In this document: in pieces, positions 6,370 to 13,971 of the stretch
Layout: the number at the start of each line of letters is the position of its first letter
Position numbering within the stretch: position 1 is the stretch's first letter
Assembly: GCA_026713285.1 (NCBI GenBank)
Contig: JAPOOT010000320.1
Span: 1 to 17,540, forward strand
DNA length: 17,540 nt
Direction of reading: 5' to 3'
DNA from: Gemmatimonadota bacterium
GTDB taxonomy: Bacteria > JAAXHH01
Position numbers and translations under genes: made by a program
Notes under the pieces: model-generated
Seen by the model: the letters and a program-made list of their open reading frames with translations, nothing else
Databases searched by the model: none
Told to the model about the DNA's origin: nothing

Positions 6370-7875
6370 CTACAGTCTCCGGTTCCTGGACAGTATCCAG
6401 CTTACCGCCGTACCGACGCCCAGATTCACGCCCAATGCCATCGGACTGATCCACATGAAGCTGACCGGGTCGTTCCCATCGGGCAGCATGCCGAACAGCG
6501 GACCGGAAAAAGCGATCAGCGAAGCGGTGAGGATGCCGCACACGGCGCCCGCGACGACGCCGGCCGGACGGGCGAACGGGACGAACAACGCGAAGACGAA
6601 CAGGGCGAAAATGGGTGTTGTCAGCAGGTTCGAGGTCTTGTTGGTCACCGCCGTGATGTTGCCGGGCACCAGTTCCATCAGCGAGCTCGCGCCCACAACA
6701 ATCGCGCCGATGACGAACGCGAGCGATTTCGCCGTCCGCGTCAGTTGTTTCTCGGTCGCCGGCGATTTTCTGAACCGGTCGATGAAATCCGTCGAAACCA
6801 CTGCCGTGATTGCGTTGACCCCCGAGTCCAGGCTCGACATGGCGGCCGCGAACATGGCGGCCACCACGAATCCGGACACGCCGGGGGGAAGATAATAGGC
6901 AATGTAGTGGGGGAACACGTGGTCTGCCCGGCCGTCCAGGTCGGTGCTGGCGGGCAGCAGATCGGGCTGGGCCTGGAAGAAGCCCAGGAGCGCGAAACCG
7001 GCCACCCACAGGGTGATCCCGATGCAGAGCCCCACCAGTTGCTGCGTCAGATAGGACAGCCGGGCCGCGCGGGCGTCGGTCGTCGCCATGAAGCGCTGTA
7101 CCACGGTCTGGTCTCCCCCGGCCGTGGCTATGGCCCACGTCATGGACGCCATCATGGATCCGATCACGGTCAAACGCACGGACGGGTCCAGGCTGAAGAC
7201 CGGCTGTTCGTCCCAGTGAGGCTGCCAGGAATTCGGCATCCAACCGAATCCGTCGAAATGCATGGTAACCGTGACGATGACCAGGATGGCGCCTCCGAGC
7301 ATGAGCAGGGTTTGCATCGTATCGGTGATCACCACCGCCCGCAGGCCGCCCAGTGAGGTGTAAACAACCGCGACGAACCCGGTAACCAGCGTGATGGCGG
7401 GGATCCAGTCATCCCCCACGCCAAGCATGACGGTCATGGCCTTTGCTGACAGGTAGATCAGGAGGGCCATCCAGACCAGTCGGAGCAGGATGAACATGAC
7501 CGCGCCCAGCAGGCGGATGCCCACGCCAAGCCGATCCTCCAGCAGTTCATAGGCGCTCGTAACGCGCGTCCGCATGTAAACCGGGATCAGTCCGTAGCCT
7601 ACCACCACGTAGATGATCGGGATCGTCAGGTAGTTGAGCATCCAGACGGGGCCCTTGCCGATGGCCTCGCCCGGGATGGACAGGTAGGAGATCGTGCTGA
7701 GCAGGGTGGCGAAAAGCGAGAAGCCGATCAGCGTCGGCGGCATGCGCCCCCCGCCGGTGAAATACTCGCTGACCGTGCTTTGCCTGCGGCTGTAATAGTA
7801 TCCCAGCGAGATGGTCGCGAAGGCGTATCCGACGATGATGGTCCAGTCGGCGAGCGTCAGTCCGCCGGAGGGCAT
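6370..7875 (-). CDS. Sodium:solute symporter family (SSS) transporter
   Basis: This 501-residue integral membrane protein has the length and hydrophobic pattern of a 13-14 helix SSS symporter, which uses the Na+ gradient to import sugars, amino acids, carboxylates or similar solutes. Family landmarks are an early ISYLSIPGEAIG segment (62-73), the GGDQTVVQRF signature (253-262), and AAAMSSLDSGVNA (343-355), whose Ser347-Ser348 match the Na2-site serines of vSGLT. The N-terminal LADWTIIVGYAFATISLGYYYSR is typical of the first helix. ATG 7875 has GAGG 6 nt upstream. The specific substrate is not evident. Pyruvate kinase ends 62 bp upstream on the same strand, and the MFS-HEAT gene follows after one stop codon and one codon in the same frame, so the transporters probably act together. 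Confidence 0.92.
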   Translation of the reverse strand: MPSGGLTLADWTIIVGYAFATISLGYYYSRRQSTVSEYFTGGGRMPPTLIGFSLFATLLSTISYLSIPGEAIGKGPVWMLNYLTIPIIYVVVGYGLIPVYMRTRVTSAYELLEDRLGVGIRLLGAVMFILLRLVWMALLIYLSAKAMTVMLGVGDDWIPAITLVTGFVAVVYTSLGGLRAVVITDTMQTLLMLGGAILVIVTVTMHFDGFGWMPNSWQPHWDEQPVFSLDPSVRLTVIGSMMASMTWAIATAGGDQTVVQRFMATTDARAARLSYLTQQLVGLCIGITLWVAGFALLGFFQAQPDLLPASTDLDGRADHVFPHYIAYYLPPGVSGFVVAAMFAAAMSSLDSGVNAITAVVSTDFIDRFRKSPATEKQLTRTAKSLAFVIGAIVVGASSLMELVPGNITAVTNKTSNLLTTPIFALFVFALFVPFARPAGVVAGAVCGILTASLIAFSGPLFGMLPDGNDPVSFMWISPMALGVNLGVGTAVSWILSRNRRL

Positions 7876-7937
7876 GGCGCCTCACTTCCGTTCGTAGGCA
7901 TATGCGATATATCCAAAGACACCGAAAAAAACACAGG

Positions 7938-9362
7938 CTACGGTATGGCGGCGACGCGCAGGAAGTCTGTGTGACCGGGGCCCGCAGCGGGCGATCCGCC
8001 GACGATGACTATATGATCCCCCCGGACCAGGCCACCGGCCTTCCGGGCCGCGTCGATCGAAGTGCGAATCATGCCGTCCGTTCCGTCCGGCGAATCGAAC
8101 TCATCGCACTGTACGGGATTGACGCCCCATACCAGGGCGAGACGTCGGACGGTTGCCTCTACGGGACTGACCGCGATGATCGGAACGTTGATTCGGTACC
8201 GGGCGGCCATCCGGGCGGTGTGGCCGGACCGCGTGCAGCAGACGATGGCCTTCGCGCGCGATTCCCGGGCAAGCACGCAGGAAGCGTGACTGATGGCCCC
8301 GGAAACACCGTGCGTTTCGTATGGTCCGGACATACCGCCGGGGTTACGCTGGAACAGCCTTTCCTCGGCCTGTTCCGCTATGGCCGCCAGTGCGCGCACC
8401 GCTTCCACGGGATAGGCGCCGATGGCGCTTTCTTCCGATAACATCACGGCATCCGAACCGTCGAGGACGGCATTGGCCACGTCTGCGGCCTCGGCCCGGG
8501 TGGGCCTGGGGCTTTCGACCATGGACCGCAGCATCTGCGTCGCGGTGACCACGGGCCGTGCGGCGTGCAGGGCCTTGGTTATGATGTCCTTCTGTACAAG
8601 CGGGACTTCCTGGTACGGTATTTCCACGCCCAGGTCTCCTCTCGCGACCATGAGCGCATCCACGGCCGGCAGGATGTCGTTGAGCGCATCCACGGCCTCC
8701 GGTTTCTCGATCTTCGCCATCAGCGGCAGGCTCGAACCCCGGCTGTCCAGCAATGCGCGTGCGCTCATCACGTCCTCGCGGTTGCGGACGAAGGAAAGGG
8801 CGGCCATGTCCACGCCCATGTCGAGCCCTTCCACCAGCAGGTCCCGGTCTTTCTCCGTGAAAGCGGCAATGCCCGATGCGCCTCGTGGTACCGTGATGCC
8901 TTTGTGATCGGACAATATGCCTCCCAGGAGCACCTTGCATTTTATATTGGGAGGTTCCACGGCCACGATGCGCAACTCGACCAGACCGTCCGCGAGCAAA
9001 AGGCGTTGCCCGGCTCGCACCTCGTCGGCCAGTTGCGCGTAATTGACCGGGATGCGGGTCCGGTCACCGGGCACGCGATCCGTAGTGAGGGTGACCTCTT
9101 CGCCCGCGCCCAGGGTTACGGGGCCGTCCTGGAATGTTCCGATGCGGATCTTGGGGCCGGGCAGGTCCTGGAGAACGGCGACGGGCTTACCGAGATCGCC
9201 CGCGGCGGATCGAATACGACGGACGCAGTCGCGATGTTCGTCGGGCGTTCCATGGGAGAAATTGAGCCGGAAGACGTCGACGCCCGCTTCAAGTACCCGG
9301 CGGATCATATCGGATGAACCGATCGCGGGACCCACGGTGCAAACGATTTTGGTGCGTCGCAT
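7938..9362 (-). CDS. pyk: Pyruvate kinase
   Basis: It catalyses the last step of glycolysis: phosphoenolpyruvate + ADP to pyruvate + ATP, in the cytoplasm. The full 474 residues match the usual bacterial length. Active-site features are visible: RLNFSHG (32-38), LQDLPGPKIRIG (65-75), MAKIEKPEA (215-223) with catalytic Lys217 and metal ligand Glu219, VARGDLGVEI (239-248) with Asp243, TATQML (273-278) and SPRPTRAEAADVANAVLDG (284-302). The C-terminal allosteric domain is present. SEESAIGAYP replaces the SGETAKGDYP of the well-studied enzymes, a known variation. ATG 9362 has AAGGG about 8 nt upstream. IleRS ends 90 bp upstream on the same strand and the SSS transporter starts 62 bp downstream. 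I see no convincing terminator on either side, so partial co-transcription is possible. Confidence 0.97.
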   Translation of the reverse strand: MRRTKIVCTVGPAIGSSDMIRRVLEAGVDVFRLNFSHGTPDEHRDCVRRIRSAAGDLGKPVAVLQDLPGPKIRIGTFQDGPVTLGAGEEVTLTTDRVPGDRTRIPVNYAQLADEVRAGQRLLLADGLVELRIVAVEPPNIKCKVLLGGILSDHKGITVPRGASGIAAFTEKDRDLLVEGLDMGVDMAALSFVRNREDVMSARALLDSRGSSLPLMAKIEKPEAVDALNDILPAVDALMVARGDLGVEIPYQEVPLVQKDIITKALHAARPVVTATQMLRSMVESPRPTRAEAADVANAVLDGSDAVMLSEESAIGAYPVEAVRALAAIAEQAEERLFQRNPGGMSGPYETHGVSGAISHASCVLARESRAKAIVCCTRSGHTARMAARYRINVPIIAVSPVEATVRRLALVWGVNPVQCDEFDSPDGTDGMIRTSIDAARKAGGLVRGDHIVIVGGSPAAGPGHTDFLRVAAIP

Positions 9363-9452
9363 CGGCTGGCCCTTCTGCGTGCCGTTCTCGTATACGGGAC
9401 CTGCCAGGCGCTGGTACGGCAGATGGTCCGGACCGCATCGCGCGTCCGGGGG

Positions 9453-12400
9453 TTACTTAAACACCCCGATGCGCGCGACATGCCCGCCGAGTTTGAGTTC
9501 GCCGGCGTGCACATCCACAGGTACGGGCTCCTCGCGCAGTTCCGTCGAGAGCGTTTCGGTCCTGATGTAGTCCGCGTGGGCGTCTATGGCCTCGGCCAGA
9601 TCGCCATCGGCTTCGTAAAAAAGGGTAATCCTGTCGTTCACATTGAAATCCGCTTCCTTGCGCATATTCTGCACATGACGGACAAAATCCCGCATCAGTC
9701 CCTCGAGGAGGAGATCGCGGGTGACCCTGGTGTCGATGGCTACCGTGCAGCCAAAGTCGGATGTCACCGCGAGCCCGTCCGCGTCCACCCGCTCGACAAC
9801 GAGCTCCTCAGGCGACAGCTCGATCTGCTCGCCGTCCACTTCAAGCGAAAGGGACCCGCCCGCCGCGACACGGGCACCGGATTCGTTGCCGTCCAGCGTC
9901 TCGAGCGCCTGGCGCACGGCATTCAAACGCTTGCCGAACCGGGGACCCCATTTTGAAAAATCCGGTTTCACGGCGTACCCGCGAAAGGCATTCTCGTCAT
10001 CGACCAGGTCCAGGTCCTTGACGTTCAGTTCTTCCAGGATCTGAGCGCGCAGCCGCGTCAGGGTGTCTCCCTGCCGGGCGGTCGCGGGTTTCACCAGCAT
10101 CCGCAACGCGGGCTGGCGGACCTTCATCCGGGCTTCGTTGCGAACCGCGCGGCCGAGTTCGATCACCTGCATCAGGTCTTCCATGTCGTCCATGAGATCC
10201 TGGTCGATCAACTCCTCGGAGACCTCCGGATATCTGCAGAGATGGACGCTTGCCGGCGCCGAAGCGTCGATGGGCGGAACCAGGCTCTGATAGAGTTCTT
10301 CCGCGGAGAAAGGCAGAATAGGCGCGATCAGCTTGCTGATCGTGACCAGTACTTCGTAGAGCGTCTGGATGGCCGACTGCTTGTCCGCGTCATCGCCGCT
10401 CTTCCAGAACCGGCGCCTGCTCCGGCGGACGTACCAGGTGGAAAGCACGTCGATGAACCGCTCGGTTTCGCGTACCACGGCCGCCGAATCGAAGTTGTCC
10501 AGCCGGTCGTTGCAGTGTCGGACCAGTTGATTGAGCCGGGAAAGCACCCACCTGTCGAGTTCGCTGCGGCCCGAAACAGGAGCGGAGGCAGAAATGGGAG
10601 GGCAGTCCGGCAGATTGGCGTAGGTCACGAAGAAAGCGTATACGTTCCACAATCTGAGCATTTTCCGCATGACCTCTTCGGCGGGTCCGTAGCCGAACCG
10701 GAAGACCATGTTCAACGGCGCGCCGGCGTATTGCCATCTCATCACGTCGGCGCCCATGCGGGCGGTGGCGTCCTCCACGGCGATCGCGTTATCGCCGCTC
10801 TTGCTGAAGGGATCCCCGTTCTCGTCCCGCATTTCTTCGTAAGTGAGTACCGCCTTGAACGGGGTCCGGTCGTACAGGGTCACCGACATGAACAACTGGG
10901 AATAGAACCACAGTCTGATCTGTTCGCGCATTTCCGTGATCCAGTCAGCGGGAGACCAGGATTCCCAGGCAGTATCCGTGCCGTTGCGGGAATCCCCGGT
11001 CTTGTCCCTTTCGGCTTCGGGCCCCCGTTCCGACCGGATCGTGCCATCGATCCCGCGGTGCTCCGGCAGGTAGTTCAACGTTGAAAACGGGACGATTCCC
11101 GCGTCGAGCCAGCAGTCCCCGACTTCGGTCACCCGCTTTACGGCCTCTCCGCAGCGCTCGCAGGAAATCTCGATTTCATCGATCCACGGACGATGGAGTT
11201 CGGGCAGCGCTTCGACCAACGCGGGATCCACGGCCCGCTGCCGCAGTTCGGCCGTGCTGCCGACGACGTTCACGTGATCGCAGTTCCCGCAATTGTAGAA
11301 GGGCAGGGGCAATCCCCAGAAACGGCGGCGCGATATGCACCAGTCCCCCATGTTGTCCAGCCAGTCCTGCATCAGGAGGCCGCTGTATTCGGGCACCCAC
11401 CGGACCGTCGCGGCGGTCTGCTTCATCGGCGCCCTGATCTCGTCCGCTGAAATGAACCACTCATCGGCCAGGCGAAAGACCAGCGGAGTCTTGCAACGCC
11501 AGCAGAAGGGATACCGGTGCGTGTAGTCTTCCCAGCGGAACAACACGCCCCTGGACTCCAGCTCCTGCCTGACACCTTCGGCCGATTCCCGTACATGGGT
11601 GGCTGCCAGTGGCCCCATATCGTCTGTGAAATAGCCGTTCTCATCAATGGGCACAATGATGGCCAGGCCGAGTTCCTGCCCGAGCTGATAATCCTCGGCG
11701 CCGCAACCCGGTGCGATATGCACGATGCCCGTGCCTTCCTCGTCAGACACCATGTCCCACGGAACGGTGGCGCGGTTGACCTCCCGCTGCGCGGGGAGAT
11801 CCTCCAGCGGGCCGTGGAAGGGCAGCCCGATCAGGTCTTCGCCCTTCATCGTCTCGACCACTACCGCTTCGGGCGGCAGGACGGTCTCGACGAGTGATTT
11901 CATCAGGTAGTAGTATTCGCCGTCCAGGCTCGCTTTCGCGTATTCGGCTTCTGGATGCAAGGCCAGGGCCGTATTGGCGGTCAGGGTCCACGGCGTAGTG
12001 GTCCAGACCAGGAAATACTCGTCCCTTCGGCCCCCGACCCGGCAACGGAAGAAACAGGATGGATCGGTCTGCTCCTGGTAAGAATCCACCAACTCGTGCT
12101 GGCTAAGGCTGGTTCCGCACCGCCAGCACCAGGGCATGGAACGGTAACCTCGGTACAGCCATTTCCTGGCGTCGCAGGCCTTCAGAAAATGCCAGATATG
12201 CTCGATATTGTTGTCGTCCAGGGTGTAGTAGGAGGCCGGATGGCCGTCGTCGTGGTACCACTGCATCCAGTGACCCATGCGAATGGACTGCCGCGTGATC
12301 CGCTCCGCGTACTCGTCCACCCGGGCGCGGCACGCCCTGGAGAACTCGGCGAGGCCGAAGGACTCGATGTCCCGTTTCGAATCGAAACCAAGCGCGCGCT

Positions 12401-12692
12401 CCACCTCGACTTCCACCCACAAGCCCTGGCAGTCGAAACCGTTCTGCCACCGCTGGTTGAATCCCTTCATGGCTTTGTACCGGCAGTACAGGTCCTTGTA
12501 GGTCCGGCCCCAGGCGTGGTGGACGCCCATGGCGTTATTGGCGGTGATTGGACCGTCGATAAAGGACCAGGTCGGGCAGTCCGCCAATTGCGCACGCAGT
12601 TTGTCGAAAATCCGATGGTCCTCCCACCAAGCGAGGATGCGCTCCTCCATACGGGGGTATTCCATCTTTCCATCAAAGGGTTTGAATTTCAT
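9453..12692 (-). CDS. ileS: Isoleucyl-tRNA synthetase, type 2-like, with swapped GVHH signature
   Basis: It charges tRNA-Ile with isoleucine. The 1079-residue length and the C-terminal region (about 880-1079, DUF5915-like) fit the eukaryotic-like type 2 class. Visible elements are the nucleotide-binding region FIDGPITANNAMGVHHA (44-60), the editing-domain motif TTTPWTLTAN (231-240), the editing motif VHIAPGCGAEDYQLG (324-338) and MGDWCISRRRFWGLP (448-462). The class I HxGH signature is Gly56-Val57-His58-His59, the first and third residues exchanged. KMSKS reads PFSKS (628-632), keeping the Ser-Lys-Ser core. VWFDSGS is replaced by CWLDAGI (527-533). Cysteine pairs at 189/192, 397/400, 468/471 and 511/514 suggest zinc-binding knuckles. 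ATG 12692 has AGGTG 6 nt upstream. No T-box leader is seen. It is most likely the housekeeping enzyme, but a second ileS could exist outside the window. Confidence 0.95.
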   Translation of the reverse strand: MKFKPFDGKMEYPRMEERILAWWEDHRIFDKLRAQLADCPTWSFIDGPITANNAMGVHHAWGRTYKDLYCRYKAMKGFNQRWQNGFDCQGLWVEVEVERALGFDSKRDIESFGLAEFSRACRARVDEYAERITRQSIRMGHWMQWYHDDGHPASYYTLDDNNIEHIWHFLKACDARKWLYRGYRSMPWCWRCGTSLSQHELVDSYQEQTDPSCFFRCRVGGRRDEYFLVWTTTPWTLTANTALALHPEAEYAKASLDGEYYYLMKSLVETVLPPEAVVVETMKGEDLIGLPFHGPLEDLPAQREVNRATVPWDMVSDEEGTGIVHIAPGCGAEDYQLGQELGLAIIVPIDENGYFTDDMGPLAATHVRESAEGVRQELESRGVLFRWEDYTHRYPFCWRCKTPLVFRLADEWFISADEIRAPMKQTAATVRWVPEYSGLLMQDWLDNMGDWCISRRRFWGLPLPFYNCGNCDHVNVVGSTAELRQRAVDPALVEALPELHRPWIDEIEISCERCGEAVKRVTEVGDCWLDAGIVPFSTLNYLPEHRGIDGTIRSERGPEAERDKTGDSRNGTDTAWESWSPADWITEMREQIRLWFYSQLFMSVTLYDRTPFKAVLTYEEMRDENGDPFSKSGDNAIAVEDATARMGADVMRWQYAGAPLNMVFRFGYGPAEEVMRKMLRLWNVYAFFVTYANLPDCPPISASAPVSGRSELDRWVLSRLNQLVRHCNDRLDNFDSAAVVRETERFIDVLSTWYVRRSRRRFWKSGDDADKQSAIQTLYEVLVTISKLIAPILPFSAEELYQSLVPPIDASAPASVHLCRYPEVSEELIDQDLMDDMEDLMQVIELGRAVRNEARMKVRQPALRMLVKPATARQGDTLTRLRAQILEELNVKDLDLVDDENAFRGYAVKPDFSKWGPRFGKRLNAVRQALETLDGNESGARVAAGGSLSLEVDGEQIELSPEELVVERVDADGLAVTSDFGCTVAIDTRVTRDLLLEGLMRDFVRHVQNMRKEADFNVNDRITLFYEADGDLAEAIDAHADYIRTETLSTELREEPVPVDVHAGELKLGGHVARIGVFK

Positions 12693-12819
12693 TCTTCACA
12701 CCTGACGCTTCGTGACGCAGTGACCACAACACGTTCCATGGATCACGGGATGCATGACTCGAGCCGGCGGCTGAAATGACCTGCTGCCATCAAGAAGGGC
12801 GAGCCGCGACGCCGGTCAG

Positions 12820-12848
12820 AAAATAGGCGGTAGAGGGCCGGTACACAA
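12820..12848 (-). promoter_or_regulatory. Possible promoter for ileS
   Basis: On the minus strand TTGTGT (12848-12843) and TATTTT (12825-12820) are spaced by 17 bases, within the 208-bp gap between the metallopeptidase and ileS. The spacing is ideal, but the boxes match the consensus at only three and four of six positions. The leader would be about 120 nt. I looked for a T-box core sequence in it and did not find one. Confidence 0.28.
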
Positions 12849-12900
12849 GGTAATTCTGGCGAATGCCCGAGTGCGCAGGGACGAGCAGGCTACCTGAGAT

Positions 12901-13581
12901 TCAGGCGGTAGGATTCCAATCCGGGAACCGGTTCAGTTCTTCTCTGTACGACCGCCAATTCGGCATAAATCTGTCGAGAATGCCCCAAAACCGCCGATTG
13001 TGCGATGGCTCGATCAGGTGCGCCATTTCGTGGACGATCACGTACTCCAGGCAACGGATGGGCTTCTTGGCCAACTCCAGGTTCAGCCAGATCCGCCGGG
13101 CACGGCAGTTGCAGGTGCCCCAGCGGGTCTTCATGCGCCGGATGCGCCATTCCGCCACCTGGACCTCCATTACCGGCTCCCACGCCGCAATGATCGCGGG
13201 TACCCGGGACCCCAGACGGTGTCGGTACCACCGGGTGAGCAGTTCGCTGCGCTGTCTCAGGTCCGCGCCCGGACGGACTCGCATCTCTAGGGTCGATTCA
13301 CCCAGCAGGTAGACGGAAGGGGGGCCATCATAGGTCGTGACGTTGAGCGACACGCTCGATCCTTCTACGAAGTGCCGTTCTCCCGAAACGAGTTGCAGTT
13401 CGGTCTCACGACCGCGGCGGCGGTGCTTCTCCTGTTGCCGTCGAATCCACGACATCCTTTTGGCCACGGCCTGTCGGACCGACGCTTCGTCGATGTACAG
13501 CGGGGCGGAAACCCGCACGCGGCCGTCAGGAGGTCCCACCCTGATGTACAGGTGCCGGATCCGCTTGCGGTAGACGTCCAC
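12901..13581 (-). CDS. YgjP/DUF45-type zinc metallopeptidase
   Basis: This protein of 226 residues ends in the characteristic YgjP-like (DUF45, M48-related) block: MKTRWGTCNCRARRIWLNLEL, then VIVHEMAHLIEPSHNRRFW. The HExxH motif His184-Glu185-His188 plus His194 would bind zinc. The family is described as predicted metal-dependent hydrolases, and the cellular substrate is generally unknown. There is no signal peptide, so it should be cytoplasmic. The start is uncertain. GTG 13581 has GGAAG 8 nt upstream, but the frame stays open back to a TGA at 13645 and encodes KGKKSYTLLLEDVEV before it, with no ATG, GTG or TTG. This looks like family sequence, so the true start may lie further upstream through a non-standard codon or a frame change at a 7-A run (13611-13617). 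The sulfatase is divergent and ileS follows 208 bp downstream. Confidence 0.85.
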   Translation of the reverse strand: MDVYRKRIRHLYIRVGPPDGRVRVSAPLYIDEASVRQAVAKRMSWIRRQQEKHRRRGRETELQLVSGERHFVEGSSVSLNVTTYDGPPSVYLLGESTLEMRVRPGADLRQRSELLTRWYRHRLGSRVPAIIAAWEPVMEVQVAEWRIRRMKTRWGTCNCRARRIWLNLELAKKPIRCLEYVIVHEMAHLIEPSHNRRFWGILDRFMPNWRSYREELNRFPDWNPTA

Positions 13582-13763
13582 TTCAACGTCTTCCAGGAGG
13601 AGCGTGTAACTTTTTTTCCCTTTGATGTACAGCCTCTTTCTGCTTCAAACCGACGGCCGTTCGGGGAAGGATGCGCCCTTGCCGGATATATCGGCATCAA
13701 CCTTAAAGAATACCCAATATAGTCTCGTACATGAAGCGAAGGTAGTGCTATGGGATATCATGG

Positions 13764-13812
13764 GACAGGGCCTGTCGGGCTTGACATGGGCTCGACGAAA
13801 CGGCTCTATGAA
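13764..13812 (+). promoter_or_regulatory. Possible sulfatase promoter with adjacent palindrome
   Basis: A perfect -35 TTGACA (13781-13786) lies five bases after the palindrome GACAGG-G-CCTGTC (13764-13776), a plausible dimeric repressor or activator site. The matching -10 is weak: TCTATG at 18-bp spacing or TATGAA at 20-bp spacing. The leader would be about 155 nt, containing the GGCGCC hairpin and the 17-bp repeats. The weak -10 would suit an activated promoter. Confidence 0.3.
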
Positions 13813-13900
13813 ATACCCCGACGGCGGCGCCTTCCATGGCGCCTCGCCCCGGGATGCCACATGAATCGCTCCTGACTATCTCATGCATTCCTGCGGACGT

Positions 13901-13934
13901 ACCATCATCAAGGGCGCACCGTCATCAAGGGCAT
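13901..13934 (+). repeat. Two tandem 17-bp direct repeats before the sulfatase gene
   Basis: ACCATCATCAAGGGCGC (13901-13917) is followed at once by ACCGTCATCAAGGGCAT (13918-13934), 14 of 17 bases identical. The pair ends 21 nt before the Shine-Dalgarno of the sulfatase. It could be a protein-binding site or simple slippage. Confidence 0.8.
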
Positions 13935-13971
13935 CCCTCCAGCAACCACGCGAAGAAGGAGCAGATGTAAA

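Larger units (their letters stand above)
13582..13971. other. Gene-free intergenic region with repeats and palindromes
   Basis: About 390 bp separate the divergent metallopeptidase and sulfatase genes. I see no convincing coding frame or RNA gene. From left to right it holds a 7-T tract (13611-13617), an AT-rich patch around 13685-13722 that may hold the metallopeptidase promoter (TATATT on the minus strand at 13721-13716, without a good -35), a 13-bp palindrome (13764-13776), a perfect TTGACA (13781-13786), a GGCGCC-ttccat-GGCGCC hairpin (13826-13843), a 17-bp direct repeat (13901-13934) and the sulfatase Shine-Dalgarno (13956-13961). Confidence 0.6.

Noticed and set aside
5081..7243. A 720-codon open frame on the - strand crossing the MFS and SSS genes
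   Set aside because: It is another frame of two well-recognised membrane proteins, with an Arg/Pro/Gly-rich composition and no motifs.
7876..7937. An intrinsic terminator after pyruvate kinase
   Set aside because: A 7-T run is present on the minus strand, but no stable stem precedes it.
9363..9452. A promoter or terminator between ileS and pyk
   Set aside because: There are short palindromes (for example GGTCCGGACC at 9425-9434), but no paired -35/-10 boxes and no stem followed by a T-run.
12693..12900. A T-box riboswitch before ileS
   Set aside because: I looked for the conserved AGGGTGGxACCGCG-like core and an attached terminator on the minus strand and found neither.
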